From assembly GCA_019155185.1 (NCBI GenBank), contig CM032813.1, positions 4,695,001 to 4,759,000 of the forward strand: 64,000 bases of DNA, in the 5' to 3' direction. Source of the stretch: Beaufortia kweichowensis. Taxonomy: Eukaryota > Chordata > Actinopteri > Cypriniformes > Gastromyzontidae. This document shows positions 37,081 to 49,444 of the stretch, one piece after another. Position numbers and translations under genes: made by a program. The notes under the pieces are model-generated. The model had not been told where the DNA came from. It did not search any database and saw only the letters and a program-made list of their open reading frames with translations. The first letter of the stretch is position 1, and each line of letters begins with the position of its first letter.

Positions 37081-37782
37081 AACATAATTGATTTTATGTG
37101 AAGCAAGTATTATTCTGATGCGAGGGCTCGTCCTTGGTCAGTGAAATCAAAAGATGTGCTTCCTGCACAACGTGATAATTATTTTGTCTCTTTTAGAAAT
37201 TTGATTTGTGTATGTCCTCGATAGATACTGTACATGCATTTTCATACAAAAATGCACATTAGCGTACTGGAAAGCTTCTAGGATTTTCTTCATTAGAGTT
37301 GGAGACAGAGAACCATTTCTTATTCTGTTAAAAAACAACAGCATTTTCATGACTTTTGGTTCTTATAAAGGTTCTTGAATTCTTGAACACAGGGAGATGA
37401 AACATAGCATTTCTGCCATACTGTTTAGCGTTACTACTGAATATACACCGTGAAACAAGTAACAAATATGAGCAGGTTGTTTTTTTAATAAAAAAGAAAA
37501 CATTTAGGAAATTACTGATTTAATCTCATTAAATCTCATTTGTTAAACTCAAATAGTTTATTTTGTCAAGTCCGGCCTAACCAATTAACCAAGATTTGTT
37601 ACTTATTTATATAGTTAAAGCTTATTTCTTTTTAATCAGCGTTGTTACTCAGTGGTTGTTAATATGACAAAGTTATTATAATTATTATTAATAATAATAA
37701 GGCAGGTTACTTTACATACTCATAATTAAGTGGGTTGAAGTTAAATGGCTTTAAACTGACTTTTTCTGCCAAATTGTATCTG

Positions 37783-37935
37783 ACAGCTCAAATTATAAAT
37801 CATTATTATAAGCTTAAAATGACCATTTTTAACCAGAAATATATGCGGAATGAAAAAGCAATGCATTATTCTGCATAATGTATCTATGTATCTTAAATGA
37901 TTTTGCAATAGACTACAGTCACAGCAATATGAATG
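37783..37935 (+). repeat. dispersed repeat pair, member 2
   Basis: Same order of shared blocks as 27574-27702: CAGCTCAAATTATAAAT, TTATAAGCTTAA, CTGCATAATGTATC and TTTGCAATAGACTACAGTC. A short ATTATTATTAATAATAATAA palindromic run lies just upstream (about 37680-37699). Confidence 0.55.
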
Positions 37936-38253
37936 ACCAAAGCAAAGACAAACTCCTTCATTCAGTGTTTTTTTGTAGTTCTCTTGTTGTATAAATACTA
38001 CAAAGCAACGTTTTGAGTTTCAAACCTGCAGCTTAAACACAAGGCTGATCTGAGCATCACCTTCCTGACAGCAGTATTCCTCTCTCACAAGTCACCCACT
38101 TATGAGACCAGCACCATTCAGTGTATCTATAATACTTTACAATCCTGAAGGGATCTTGCCTTCTATAAAACCACAAAAGAAGAGAGGGAGAAGGGAAAAA
38201 GAATTCAAGCGAAAGAGTGGAAATTTGAGAAGACTAGGTGGATCTTCTACTGT

Positions 38254-38290
38254 ATGAAATTTGATAAAAAGCAATTGAGTTGAAGCATGC
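38254..38290 (+). promoter_or_regulatory. 37-bp duplicated core, copy 2
   Basis: Second copy of the sequence at 35739-35775, with three substitutions (TTTGAT for TCTGAT, and TT for CA before GAAGCATGC). No similarity extends beyond the 37 bp on either side by eye. Confidence 0.5.
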
Positions 38291-38294
38291 AGGA

Positions 38295-41200
38295 AGGACA
38301 AAGAGAAAACAACAGATCAGAGCTGAGATAATGTGTCTTAAAAAGCATCAGGGCCAGTGCGTGTACTGTGGTGGCTGTCAATATCTCTTTTTTTCAGGTG
38401 GAATGTGAATTTGAAGTTTCTATATTAAAAAACGCAATATATTTGATAAGGAAAACTTTGCGCAGGACTTGATTTGATCATTTAGGAGTTAATTGGATTG
38501 TGGGTTGGTTTTTATTCAGATTACAACATTTTTAATATTTAATACAGTTCTAATGTTCAGTTAAAAGTGGGCGGGGCTACCCATTACAAATCTAGAAATG
38601 ACACATTATCCTCTCACTATGGTTTGGGCTCAAATGATGGATTTACATGGAGATACTGTAACTTTGATCACTTACTGTTTTCTAGGCTTGCATTTGGTTA
38701 GAACAGGTGTGAAACCAACACTGTGGTGAAAGCGGGTCTCGTTCATGCTGGCCGGATTACTCCATGGCTGCATCTCTTTCATCCAGGTCCTTCTGAGCTC
38801 AGGTGTGACTTCGCTAAGCTCTCACCCCTCACCTGCGATAGTGAAAGAGAGAACACACGGAGCGGTAGATTAGAGGAGGCTTCTGCTCCCGTCTGACGGC
38901 TTTAAGACACAAAGGTACACCGGGCCTGTGATGCCAACTCTCCCCGCAGGAACTCTCTCCACACTCTGTCAAACTCAAAGCTAGCATGCAAGTAACACAA
39001 GTTTGCGTGAGAGTTTGCAACAGCGTAAACCAAACAAAACATGAAACGCCGCTCCAGCTCCGTTTCATCTGTGCGAGACTCCCGGGCTGTTTGGGTAGAA
39101 GAAAGGAAGTTATTTTCCTCCTCGTTTTTGCGTGAAACACTTTCCTTTGACAGATTGAGAAGAAAATGAAGAGATGTTAGTTTTATAGGAATGTTGTTGG
39201 TTCAATAGCAACATTAGTGTAGCCTGTTCAAACCGCGTGCTTGCAGATAAACGCGCTTCGCCTTTTAAAAGTTTGCACAACTCGGGCCTGATAAGCAAAC
39301 ATCCTTTTAAGGCATTCATTGGTGTGCCTCAATGAAACGTGTTTCTGTGTTGCAGCATTGTAAAACCTGGGAAAAGTTGAGATGCTTCAGCACAAAAATT
39401 GAGGGCTGTTTCTCTTCCATGTAGAAGCTTTCATCATCTCCTGCGGTTTTGTTGTCTTTTGGTAAATAAGAAGTCTACTTTGTAACCCCTTTTCCCTATT
39501 TGTGATAAGGCTTAAATAGAGGTCTGTGTTCTTACATCCATCCACACACACATGCATGCTCACACGCTCACAGATACTATTGTTACCGTGGATATAATTG
39601 CTGAGAGACAATAGCGGCTGTCTGTAAGGCTTTGTTGTCTATTGGGTGCCATACCAACCACAGCAGGAGAACTGCCTGAGAAGTTTTCTAAATTGATATA
39701 AGAATAAGCAAATTGTGTGGATTGGATAATTAGTTTTAATAGAGTTCTGGCCAAATAATGAGCTTGTTTGGTTAGATTTTTCACACTTTGTAAATCATTT
39801 TGAGCAAAAATCATCAGCATTATGTTTATAGAATTAGACAATTCCAGTGTTATGGAAGTGACATTTTCAGTCAAAACTTTAACTATAAATTCTCCACTTA
39901 CCAATATATTAAAGCATCTGTTTATTTTTTACTAGAGCTCTGTTGATAGAATCTAGACATCAGGAACATATCAGTCTATGCATGAGTTATCTATTTTAAA
40001 AATAGGAAGTATATTGTGTTATAGATGTGACAAAAAAGAACATTGAGAGGCGATATACTTTTCTAGGATTTCTGTAATTTAATATGCACAAACCAGAAGC
40101 AATAATACCCAACAAATGGAGAAGAGATGACTCTTCAAAGAACATAAAGTAGTTGTTTTATTTTGATGGTCATGTGCTTATTTATAAGGAATATAGACTG
40201 TTGACATGGATGTGACAATTCTGAAAACAGTCCTTTCCTGACTATGAAAAATGCTTTAAACATGTAAAACTTATGATGAAAAACTTGTTTTTTATGTCAA
40301 GGTTAACATTTGCATGGAATTACCCCATTGTGTACGTACCCTCATCTTGTTCTAAACTTCTAAACTTTCCTTATTGTTTGTTAACCCAAAATCCGAGCAG
40401 CTCTCCTCTTACAATGTAAGTGATTCAAAAGTGACTCATTTTTTTCCATACACACGCTAAACCTCAATGTCACTTCTAAAATTCTGCATTGTGCATGTGC
40501 CATCTGGAGTTTAGATTCAGTCTTTTCTGATACCTCACTTTAAAACGACCATGACACCAGTTAGCCCACAAAAAATGTGCAGCTTGTATGTGTGTGTTTG
40601 ATTTACAAAGCTTGTTTAGTTGTTTCGAAAAGACAAAGGTGATCTTGGCTATAAAGATCAGACTTCTCCACTCCTCACCATTTGCTTTGTGAAATATTAC
40701 TCATGTGGTGTCTATTACTGGCCATTGGCTATAAGGGCTGAGCTGTGGGTGTTGAGGTGATGTCAACGAGACAACATTGAGGAAAAATCATCTGGATTTT
40801 TTGTTGTTCGTGCTGTTAGATGCTACACTATCTTCTTTTTGTGAAGACAGTAGCCCAGGGCTTGTTTATTAGGTCTCCATTTGAAATTCAGTCTTCTCTT
40901 TAGATGTGACGGAGCTTTAGGGCTGTAAGTGATGTTTTATCTCTGAACGTACGCTGGGTCTTAGATGCGACTGTGCAGCCGCCCACTTGATTTTTTGTTT
41001 GAATTGTCTGTGGGCAACACGTGTCATTTATCAGTGTTTGTGGAAAATGAAATCAACTGTGAAAAGAAAGAAAGCTCCATTTTGCTTAATGATGTTGGTA
41101 GTTTAGCTCCATATGGTGCATTCGCTGTTAACAGATTAGCATAGTTTCTCTAAGTCATATATCACACACGCAAGAGCGTTTATGGTTTACCGCGGTTATT

Positions 41201-41525
41201 GATTTTATTCATTTAGGGTACTTCACATGAGGTTCACATATGTGAGTTTCTGAGAGGCTTCTGTGGCTGTTTTTCACAGTGTAATGTGGTCCAAATATGC
41301 AGGCATGCCATTTTGACTAGCTAGTTTGATAAGTTTTCATTATTAATAATTAACATATTAACCTTACATTAATTGGCTACCACATCATTACCCTGGCAAT
41401 GATGTCATATTTTCATGTGTGGGTGTGTGTGGACTTGGAAAAGGTCTAGATTAAACGCAACAATCAGAGGGTTGTGAAAGTGTATGTGTGTACAGTATAT
41501 GAGCCAAATTTGTGAATGGACAGCA
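38295..41525. other. noncoding DNA, no gene recognised
   Basis: The minus-strand frames of 103 codons (38829-39140) and 114 codons (39560-39904) have no recognisable domain. A weak resemblance to the AGTTCACCC-type repeat occurs at about 40325-40460 (CCTCATCTTGTTCTAAACTT, CTTACAATGTAAGTGATTC). Blocks at 38700-39300 and 40900-41050 are better composed. Confidence 0.45.
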
Positions 41526-41531
41526 TTTTAT

Positions 41532-41801
41532 TTAAACTGCACATATTGAGAAAACACATTAATTTTTTTAATTTAATCTTTCTCATATTTTTTATTTTAA
41601 GGTATTTTAAAAATTACATTAATATTTTTATTACATTTTTTGTTTATGTTTATTGATATGAAAATGTGTCTTACAAAAAGAGTCTTAGATCTTTCCATCA
41701 ATATAGTTTGTCATGATTAGATTAGTATTAAACTATTAAATATAGAAGTAAATAGTGAAATAAGTGTTCCACCTGAGGAGCGGTGACAGTTAACAGGTTA
41801 A
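41532..41801 (+). mobile_element. TTAA-flanked MITE (piggyBac-like), copy D, left terminal repeat deleted
   Basis: The right end reads CGGTGACAGTTAACAGGTTA then A, with TTAA at 41798-41801. On the left, TTAA (41532-41535) is followed at once by ACTGCACATATTGAG. In copy B that motif lies after the terminal repeat, so about 16 bp of the left end is missing. Interior matches: AGTCTTAGATCTTTCCATC and AATATAGTTTGTCATGATTA. Confidence 0.85.
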
Positions 41802-41804
41802 AAA

Positions 41805-43565
41805 TAAGATTGTGTGTTGTTTGTATGTATAATTTCAGATTCACAGACTAGAGAAGACTAGTGAATATCTTTAGCCTGTCAGAACTTGATTTTTTGAGTG
41901 ACAGCACTTGCAGCTATACAATTTATTTATATCCAATACAACACCCTACACAAACTCTCTCACGCTACACACCCTTCAATAACACACAACTGTAAAACAC
42001 AGTCTAAACGAACGGCTTTCGCTCTGATTTTTAATGCACGGTGATGACATAAATGTGCTTAACACTGTCCGTGGATAATAATAATAATAATAATAATACA
42101 CACACATCTGAAAGCACATTCACTCATGCCTCTGTTTACTGTACTGTATGTATAGCAGCACTCACAGAAATAGAGACTCTTAAAATATGACCACTCAGAT
42201 CACAACCAATTAACTGTGTGGTTTATGGTTCATAAATTCAGTAAACAGGGCTTTCAAAACACGTTTATTGCACTGCGATGCCAAAAACTAGCTCAGAGGC
42301 TGTCTCCACTGGTGATGATAATATATTTATGACAGATACATGACAGTTTTACATCACAATCATCGGCTGATGTCATCATAGCATCTTCGAGTGAACAGTT
42401 TTTATCTGATATTAACATATTCACACTAATGTGTTTTGAAGGACTTTCTTCTCTCCTGCAATATTTGTGAAGAAATAAAGGTTTTAAACTTAAAATTATT
42501 GCTTCTGGTTTATGCATTTTAGTTCACAGAAATCCTACAAAGTTTGTTGCCTGTCAAAAATATGTTCTTTTTGGTCACGTCCATAACGGATGTATATTTC
42601 TATTTTGTTTAATAGATAATTTGAGCATATACTGATATTTTTTATGTCTTGACAGTTTTTAAAGAATATAAACAGATGGTATAATATATTGATAATAAAT
42701 ACATGCTCTGAGATTAAGTTTTGACTGAAAAGGTCACATCCACAATGCTGGAATTGGTCAGTTGTGTCCAGCAAAAGTGCAAATTTCAATAGCTGTATGT
42801 TAACAATCACTCCAATGTTTCTTCTTTTTCACTTTCAGTTACTGACACACATTTTCTGTGGTGTGTGTGTGTGTTAAGGTGAGACTCAGGTCAGTGTGTT
42901 ACTCATCAGATGGTTTCCTCACTGCAGGAAATGACCCACTTCCTCTGACTCTGGATCAGTGGGGTTTAATACAGCTGAGTCAGATCACTGCCAGCCCTAC
43001 CCATATAAACTCATGTAATAAGAAATGAGGTCCTAAATTAAAGGGAACAGAATTGCGATCATGGTCCAACAATATCATTTGAGAGTATGTAAATGGTAAA
43101 CATGGAAGATAAAACTGCTGCTATTGTATATCTGAAAATACAAAGCATTTACAAAACAATCTTATACTGTTATAATTTGCCTCTGTACTTGCCTACATAC
43201 TAGGTTTAGGGCCAAATCTGTGCTGCTACTGTAGATTTGAAATCCCTGACAGAAATATCAAACATAGCGAGACATGAAGTGTATAATGTGGTATAATTTG
43301 GTAAACTGTGTCAAAAATGTATGTACTGCTGTGACACGCTCTGAGACGAGTAAACATCTCTCCCATATGTGATTTCTCCACTCCGGCAGCTCTGGAGGAC
43401 AAAGGGCCAGAACGAAACATCTGTTTTACAAATACAGTTTCACAAACACTGTAACGTGTGCCGACTCGCGAGTAAACAAATAATTTAACTCCTGTCAAAA
43501 TCAAAGATAATCCATCTGAAGGTTTACCCCTAAACGCGAAATGACTATTCCTATATTTCATCTGT
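41805..43565. other. noncoding DNA with a short AAT repeat, no gene recognised
   Basis: An (AAT)8-type run lies at about 42075-42099. The minus-strand frames at 42293-42810 and 43226-43561 have no recognisable domain. No further transposon ends were seen. Confidence 0.5.
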
Positions 43566-43574
43566 CAAAACAAG

Positions 43575-44065
43575 ACCGTATAACATGCTGAAGTGTGTAC
43601 AGATATGCTAAAGGGTCGAGGCTGCGGCTGTCAGATACCCGTCAACCCCGAGTGACGACCCCCCCAAACCCCTCCTCTGATGTCACGAGGGGGCCCTGGA
43701 GGGTGTGTTGTGCTCACCATGTACAAAATCATACAGTGACCCCCTCCCTCCCTCCTGCACGAGACAGCTCGCCATGCCTGGCAGGCCTTTAAGGAACCCC
43801 CTTTAAAGACTCCCAGAGGGAAGGGCCATCAAAACAATTTGGAGGAACTGCGGCGCACTGTCATCCGTGAGACCCTCAGACAGAATATCTCAATGGACTG
43901 CTCATGGTCTTGAATAGAAAAGGGGTGGGGTCGTTTAAAAGGGTGGGGCATTAATATTAAACAGGGGTCTCTAATAGAATCCTGACCAACAGCAGGACGA
44001 GGGGCTTTGGGCCAAGTATGCAAAATAAGCATGAATAGGATATTTGCATATGCGTGTAGAAGGAA
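43575..44065. promoter_or_regulatory. candidate conserved noncoding element, G-rich core
   Basis: GC-richer, non-repetitive block: GGCTGCGGCTGTCAG, ACGAGGGGGCCCTGG, GCAGGCCTTTAAGGAACC and TATTTGCATATGCG (octamer ATTTGCAT at about 44042-44049). GGGG runs at 43922-43948 are noted separately. Overlapping frames on both strands lack domains. Regulatory interpretation is inferred. Confidence 0.45.
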
Positions 44066-44069
44066 AAAG

Positions 44070-45470
44070 GATGTGGAGCTACTTAACATGTGGGTTTGTG
44101 TGCGCGTGGGTATTTATGCGTGTTACACTGATTGTCAAATGGTTTTACTATATCATAAATTATTTCGATCAAAGTTGCAACTTTAAATTTTTATTGGATG
44201 AACTATATTCAAAGTTGTTAGGATAATGCACTAGTATATTATATCAATATACAATAATTTCAATATAATATTACATGTATAATATATTATATTTTATTGT
44301 ATAGTAATGCACAATTGTGCTATATAATTGCTATATAAAACTATATAATTGTCCACAGTTAGTCTAATGAACTGTATTACTTGTGGAAGAATTAATTATT
44401 CTGATTCTGACTTTTATTTTTATATTAACTTTTAATTTTTATACTTTTTTTATTAGAACAGTAAACAGGTTGTGTGTTTCTAAGATATTATAAAAAGGGG
44501 TTTTTTGGCGCTCTGCTTTGTGCACCTGTGTTAAAGTGGCAGTAACGCATGGCCTCTTGTGGTCTTTGCTTTATTCTAATTGACCAAAATGAAGAAAGAG
44601 AAGAAGGTGATATGGGCTGAGAATCAGGTTTCTCTTGATCTATTGTGTGTATGTCCACTGCCACATGAAAGGCGACATTTTAATAGTTGAAAAATATAGT
44701 TTGCATGCCAAGTCAAGTCAATAGATGGCAAGTAGTATTTACTGTATTTACTCTCTAAAGTGTGAGCCACAGTGTTTCATTGTTTTGGGAACATGAAAGC
44801 TTATTATGAAAGAATTATAAAAGCATACAGATTATAAAAATGGGTTCTGTCTGTTTTGCATTTGTCACTAGCATCCATCTCCAGTATTTTCATAAGTTTT
44901 AAATATCAAACTGAAGTAGCTGCATCTACCTGCCCACTTAGCAGCAGATAATCATATCATACAGTAAAGCCTTAAACACAATCTCAAAGGACAGACCCTA
45001 TTAATGCAATCCCACTTCTCTAGCCACAGGACGTCTTATTCTGTATGTAGATGGGGGGATTTAAGCTCTCATTGCAGTGTTCTACATAATGCCGTTGCTC
45101 ACTTGGGTAGTCCACGCTCATAGATAAGATCACACTCTGTGTTGCCAGGTTGGATGTTTTTTAGTCAGTTGTGAGTATAGAAGTTACAGTAAGCTGAAGC
45201 TTGTGTCTTTTTGGTGGTAACGAAGTGGCTTGTTTGGTATTGTTTTATACTGTAACAATAATCTGTATTGCAAAAAACATTCAATCTATGTCATGTTAAG
45301 CCATTACAGGTTAATTTGAGGTTAACAGCACTGCTTTTGTAATAGCTCGTGTTTTGTAAATAATCATGTTTTGTCAGCGTAGTAAATAGGCGGTTTATTT
45401 AACAAGTCAAATGGGAGGACGAAGTGTTTTTCATAGTGTTTTATTCCCCCTCGTCCTATTTTCCTCTCTA
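44070..45470. other. AT-rich noncoding DNA, no gene recognised
   Basis: A low-complexity TATA-rich stretch covers about 44225-44350. The rest is plain single-copy DNA without domain-bearing frames. Confidence 0.5.
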
Positions 45471-45474
45471 GTCA

Positions 45475-45910
45475 AATGTTTAATGCAGAAAATAATAATG
45501 GCAATAATAAACAGGACTGGAGATAACGCCGGCATAATCGCCTGAGAAGTCCCAGCACTGGCGCGTGGCTTTGTAGCGCTCAGCCACACAGCGAAGGAGC
45601 GGGGGGAAGATGGGCGGCGGTTATTTTATGTGATATTAAACACTTGAAAGCGTCCAGCCATCGAGAGCCACAGAAAGTTGCCCGAGTTAAAGGAGCATTA
45701 GAGAGAGAGGAAGAACAGAGGAAGGAATATAATTGTAAATAAAGGCATATTGGATGCTAAAGTTATCTAGCTAAGCGCTGTCAGGCCGCCCATTGTTCAG
45801 GGAGGTGATAAAAGGCAATTTCCCGCTTTTTCCTCGCCACCACACGCGCGCACGCTTAATTTGAGGGCCATTTTCTATGACAGTGTTGACAGTTTAAACA
45901 CATCTCCCCT
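45475..45910. promoter_or_regulatory. candidate conserved noncoding element
   Basis: One of the best-composed blocks: AACGCCGGCATAATCGCC, TGGCGCGTGGCTTTGTAGCG, GATGGGCGGCGG, TGCTAAAGTTATCTAGC, CCGCCCATTGTTCAGGG (SOX-like CATTGTT) and ACACGCGCGCACGC. CpG density is higher than in the flanks. There is no long open frame, which argues for regulatory DNA or the edge of an unmethylated region. Confidence 0.5.
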
Positions 45911-45914
45911 TTTT

Positions 45915-46530
45915 TCTCTAGGGCTTTGTTGTGTTTTCCCCGCAAAGCTGCTTGTTGTATTCACGCTGCTGTTTATTAGTCTATAACCCTCTTGTATCGC
46001 ATGTTCCTCTCAAGGCTCTAACAATGCTTGCCATGGGGCCCTTAATACCTGTCAGCTCCTGCCAATGCGAGCCCATTTTGTTTCATATTCAAATTCCCTG
46101 TTGGCAAGATTTGTTTTTCTCTTCGGCTTCCTTAATCTTCTTCCCCGCAACAGAGCTGCGCCTCAATTTGAGGTGACACTGAAAATATGGCTTATCATTG
46201 CGCTGTGAAAGCGATCCCATTAGGTTGCTGCAGCTTTCAAGTGAGCATGTAAATAGTGAGCAGGGATCAGGGAGAGTAATTGACATAGATGCTCTCATTC
46301 AGAGCAGGGCTTCCCCTTGTAATGCCTTTTTGCCGGTGCAAATAAACTCCACTGTCAGATGTGGTGTGTGGTTTTTGTACGGGACCGGGGCTTTATGATG
46401 GAATTTATATCCAGGGATTCTTAGTGGCGGTTCGCTGCCGCTGGTAATGACTGCTGCTGTTGTCATGAGAGCAGTGTTGTCTGCTAATTTATGCACTAAT
46501 TGACGGCCTTGTTAATTCTATTGATTAATG
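45915..46530. promoter_or_regulatory. candidate conserved noncoding element, continues the previous block
   Basis: Long non-repetitive stretch: CCATGGGGCCCTTAATACC, GAGAGTAATTGACATAGATG, CTAATTTATGCACTAATTG and TTCTATTGATTAATG. TAAT cores cluster at 46480-46530. Overlapping frames of 65-81 codons on both strands show no domains. Together with 45475-45910 this makes about 1 kb of enhancer-like sequence, the densest in the window. Confidence 0.45.
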
Positions 46531-46736
46531 TTCTTTATTTTTTGTCACCTTGATAATGAAGATGTTTATTTTGTAGCTGAGCTGAGAGCTGCCATCAGAT
46601 GCGACAAGAGAGAAAGACTGGGTATCACATACTAATAAGAGACAAAATATTAATTTACAAACAATTTTTTCTTAATAATTTTGTCAAACAGATTGCAAAA
46701 ATTCGTATTACTGTTACTGTGTTTAATGCAAAAACG

Positions 46737-46903
46737 CAGGGCTGCACAATATATCGAAATTATCGAAATATTGCAAATGTGCATATTGCAATATGCATTA
46801 CATATTAATACTTTAGAAATGGGCTTTAGAAAAACAGATATCTTATCACATATCGAATATCGCATTATTTAGCATCGCATTTTTTCAATATCGTGCAGCC
46901 CTA
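46737..46903. mobile_element. hAT-type MITE, 167 bp
   Basis: The left end reads CAGGGCTGCACAATATATCG and the right end ATATCGTGCAGCCCTA, giving inverted repeats of about 16 bp. The flanking octamers CAAAAACG (left) and CAAAAAGC (right) agree at six of eight positions and are the likely 8-bp target duplication expected for hAT elements. The interior is rich in ATATCGAA and TTATCGAAATATTG motifs, typical of this widespread fish family. Non-coding. Confidence 0.85.
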
Positions 46904-46909
46904 CAAAAA

Positions 46910-48400
46910 GCATAAATATAGGTCGCCAGGGTCATTGCATTTCTATAAAAATTAAATACTATACCCAAAACGCAGTAATGTAGGTCTGCTGATGTTTAAA
47001 ACCTAAACTAAACTACAGCACCTTATTTAAAGTAGATAAATTTACCTGGATAACTTTTCCTGGTTATTGAATCTATACCACTTTGTGCTTATTTATCTAA
47101 AAACTCCACACCATTTCCAAATCTCTCTCCCAACCTAATCTTTCATGCATAATATCGTGATGTACGATCCTCTGAAAAATAAAACAAACTGCACCACAAA
47201 GAAGAGATGCCGGCATGCATTGTATTTAAAAGGTGTCCGGTTTCATTTCTTTGGTTAAGCCTCAAAGTAGAAGAGCTGCATTGCCTCACCGACAAAGACA
47301 TTTGAGTCCAACTTACTTATTATTGTTATCTATTGCCGCTGCTCAAAGAGAATAGACACACCTGGTTGTATATCCTTCTTTCCATTATCTGCTTTATTTT
47401 GTTCTGAGGATTTGCCTTTTTTGATATATTTATTCATCTTTTATCAGTGATCTCTGGAAGAAAGCAGGTATATTGTTCCTGGCTGTCGAAAGTGTGAGTT
47501 CTTAATAAGTGACGTTATGAAAATAAGCTTTTTAAAATATGATAGCATCTATCAGAACCACAAGAGACAAAAAGCAGGCTTTTGAGCACACGTGACAGAC
47601 AAGAAACTTCCCTGGAGTCGATGGAGATGTGCAGGAGACAGGCGTAAGAAAGGCAGAGCGAGACGAGAGATCGGTATTAAGAATTATAAAATGCTTTCTG
47701 CCTCTCCATCTGTCTCTCTCTGACACACTAATCACCTCTCTCAGGAGTGTTTATTCTTACAATTCAAGTGTCACATCAATTTTTGCTCATTTCTTTTTTA
47801 CAAATGTTTACACGAGAAAATTTGCCAGTTAGTGCTAACTTAATAATGCTACACAAGTTCATCAGCAGCTGCAGCAAACATCCCTGAATCTGCTGGGAAT
47901 ATTTAATCATCAAATGCAAAACTGCTACGGTACATTTATGTGTAATTTTCATTCATGCAAAGGTAATTTGTTTCTATATTATAAATCAATTAAACACTAA
48001 CAATGATGGAGAATGCTTGTGAATGTATAATTGAGAGCTCAGTGTAGACATAGATTGATTATGTACTCCCCCTTCTGTTATAATCCTCCGCCCTTCCTGT
48101 TTACGATGCCAAGTGCATTTGTCTGTTATTCCAATATTGTCTCCAGAGAGAATTTCAAAGACTGAATTGATTAAAAATGTTATTTTGATGTGTTTGTTCT
48201 TCAGTCTGGCATTGTCCATTATCATCATGTCATTTCTACATTGATAGTATCAACAGTAATATTTGCAAAATAGTTCATGTGTTCACTTATAATTGTCTCT
48301 AAGTAATAAGATGGAAAGGAAAAAATATTTTAACATTAAAAAACTACATGCTTGATCTACAAAAGAAAGTTTAGTGTTATATTCTTTGTAATCCTGTAGC
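46910..48400. other. noncoding DNA, no gene recognised
   Basis: AT-rich single-copy DNA. Frames of 67-80 codons occur on either strand without recognisable features. Confidence 0.5.
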
Positions 48401-48404
48401 ATTA

Positions 48405-48490
48405 AGTCATTTTGTCCAAAGCAACTCAAAAACAAGTAATATCACAAGCAATTGGCAGAAGCATCTGCTTAATGAATAAATGTAAATCTG
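48405..48490. repeat. SINE-tail-like fragment
   Basis: GTCATTTTGTCCAAAGCAAC (left) and GCATCTGCTTAATGAATAAA then TGTAAAT (right) resemble teleost SINE 3' domain pieces such as TTATCCAAAGCGACT and GCGTCTGCTAAATGAATAAA. The two pieces are in opposite usual senses, so this may be a rearranged or composite relic. Confidence 0.45.
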
Positions 48491-48494
48491 AGCA

Positions 48495-49440
48495 TGAATG
48501 ATTGTTTCTGTGTTGTACTTTCAATCAATAAGAAGCTTTGCATTGTTGCAGCTGTTGATGATAACAATCTGCTTTGGCTTCATCACACACGATCAGATTG
48601 ATGACTTAATGTTAGCTTAATTTTTCATGCTGTGTTTGTATCAGTTTGTCAGTTGCGTGTGCATGCATGAGGTGTGATGTCATTTTTTGGCCAAATCGGT
48701 TTCCCTTGATGGTTGTGATAAAACTGAGCCACTTTTTCTTTTTAACCACAACTTTTTTCTCTGTGTGTGAGAGAGAGAGAGAGACCGTGATGTATTGAGA
48801 ATCTGTTTGTATTTTTACATGGACATGCAATGTGTGTATGTGTGTGACCGTTCTCCCACACTGATGCTAAAGATGCTCGCTGTACTCATTGCACATGAAT
48901 CAAGTTATGTGGATGAAATTTTCACCAGCAAACACATTACTGTTTACTGCGAACTCTGGAGAGCAATAGGAATATTTGGGTGGCTTCATAAGAGACAAGC
49001 TGATTTGTTACACACAGCATGACACTTGGTCTTGTGGTTTGTATGGCTGAATTGTGCAGTAATGGCAATGTATTTTATGCTGTAATGATTTTTGTTCAGT
49101 GTTAGTTCATGTTACTTAATGCTTTGATTTTGTTTTATTGTAAGTATTTTTCTTTATTATTAATTATTATTATTTGGATTATTATATTTTTTTATCCTTA
49201 AGAAGGGTTCAAGTTTCAATACAAGATAAGCCTCATAAGGAATTTTGCTTCATCTCTCAATTTGTAAAAACAAACAAAAATGGAAGGAAGGTGTGTTAAA
49301 AAAACACCTAAATTGTCTCCGATGAGTTTTAAATCTAAAAAAGATGGATTATTTTCAATAAAAAACTACTGTATAAATACATTAGTACCTCCATTTCACC
49401 CCAGGATTACAGTAATAGATAGCTTACTGTAAATAGAGAC
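48495..49440. other. noncoding DNA, no gene recognised
   Basis: Contains a short GA run (48769-48783) and AT-rich DNA near 49130-49200. No domain-bearing frame. Confidence 0.5.
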
Positions 49441-49444
49441 GTTG

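Noticed and set aside
40325..40460. Further copy of the AGTTCACCC-type repeat
   Set aside because: CTCATCTTGTTCTAAACTT and TTACAATGTAAGTGATTC are suggestive but the order is incomplete and no end is visible.
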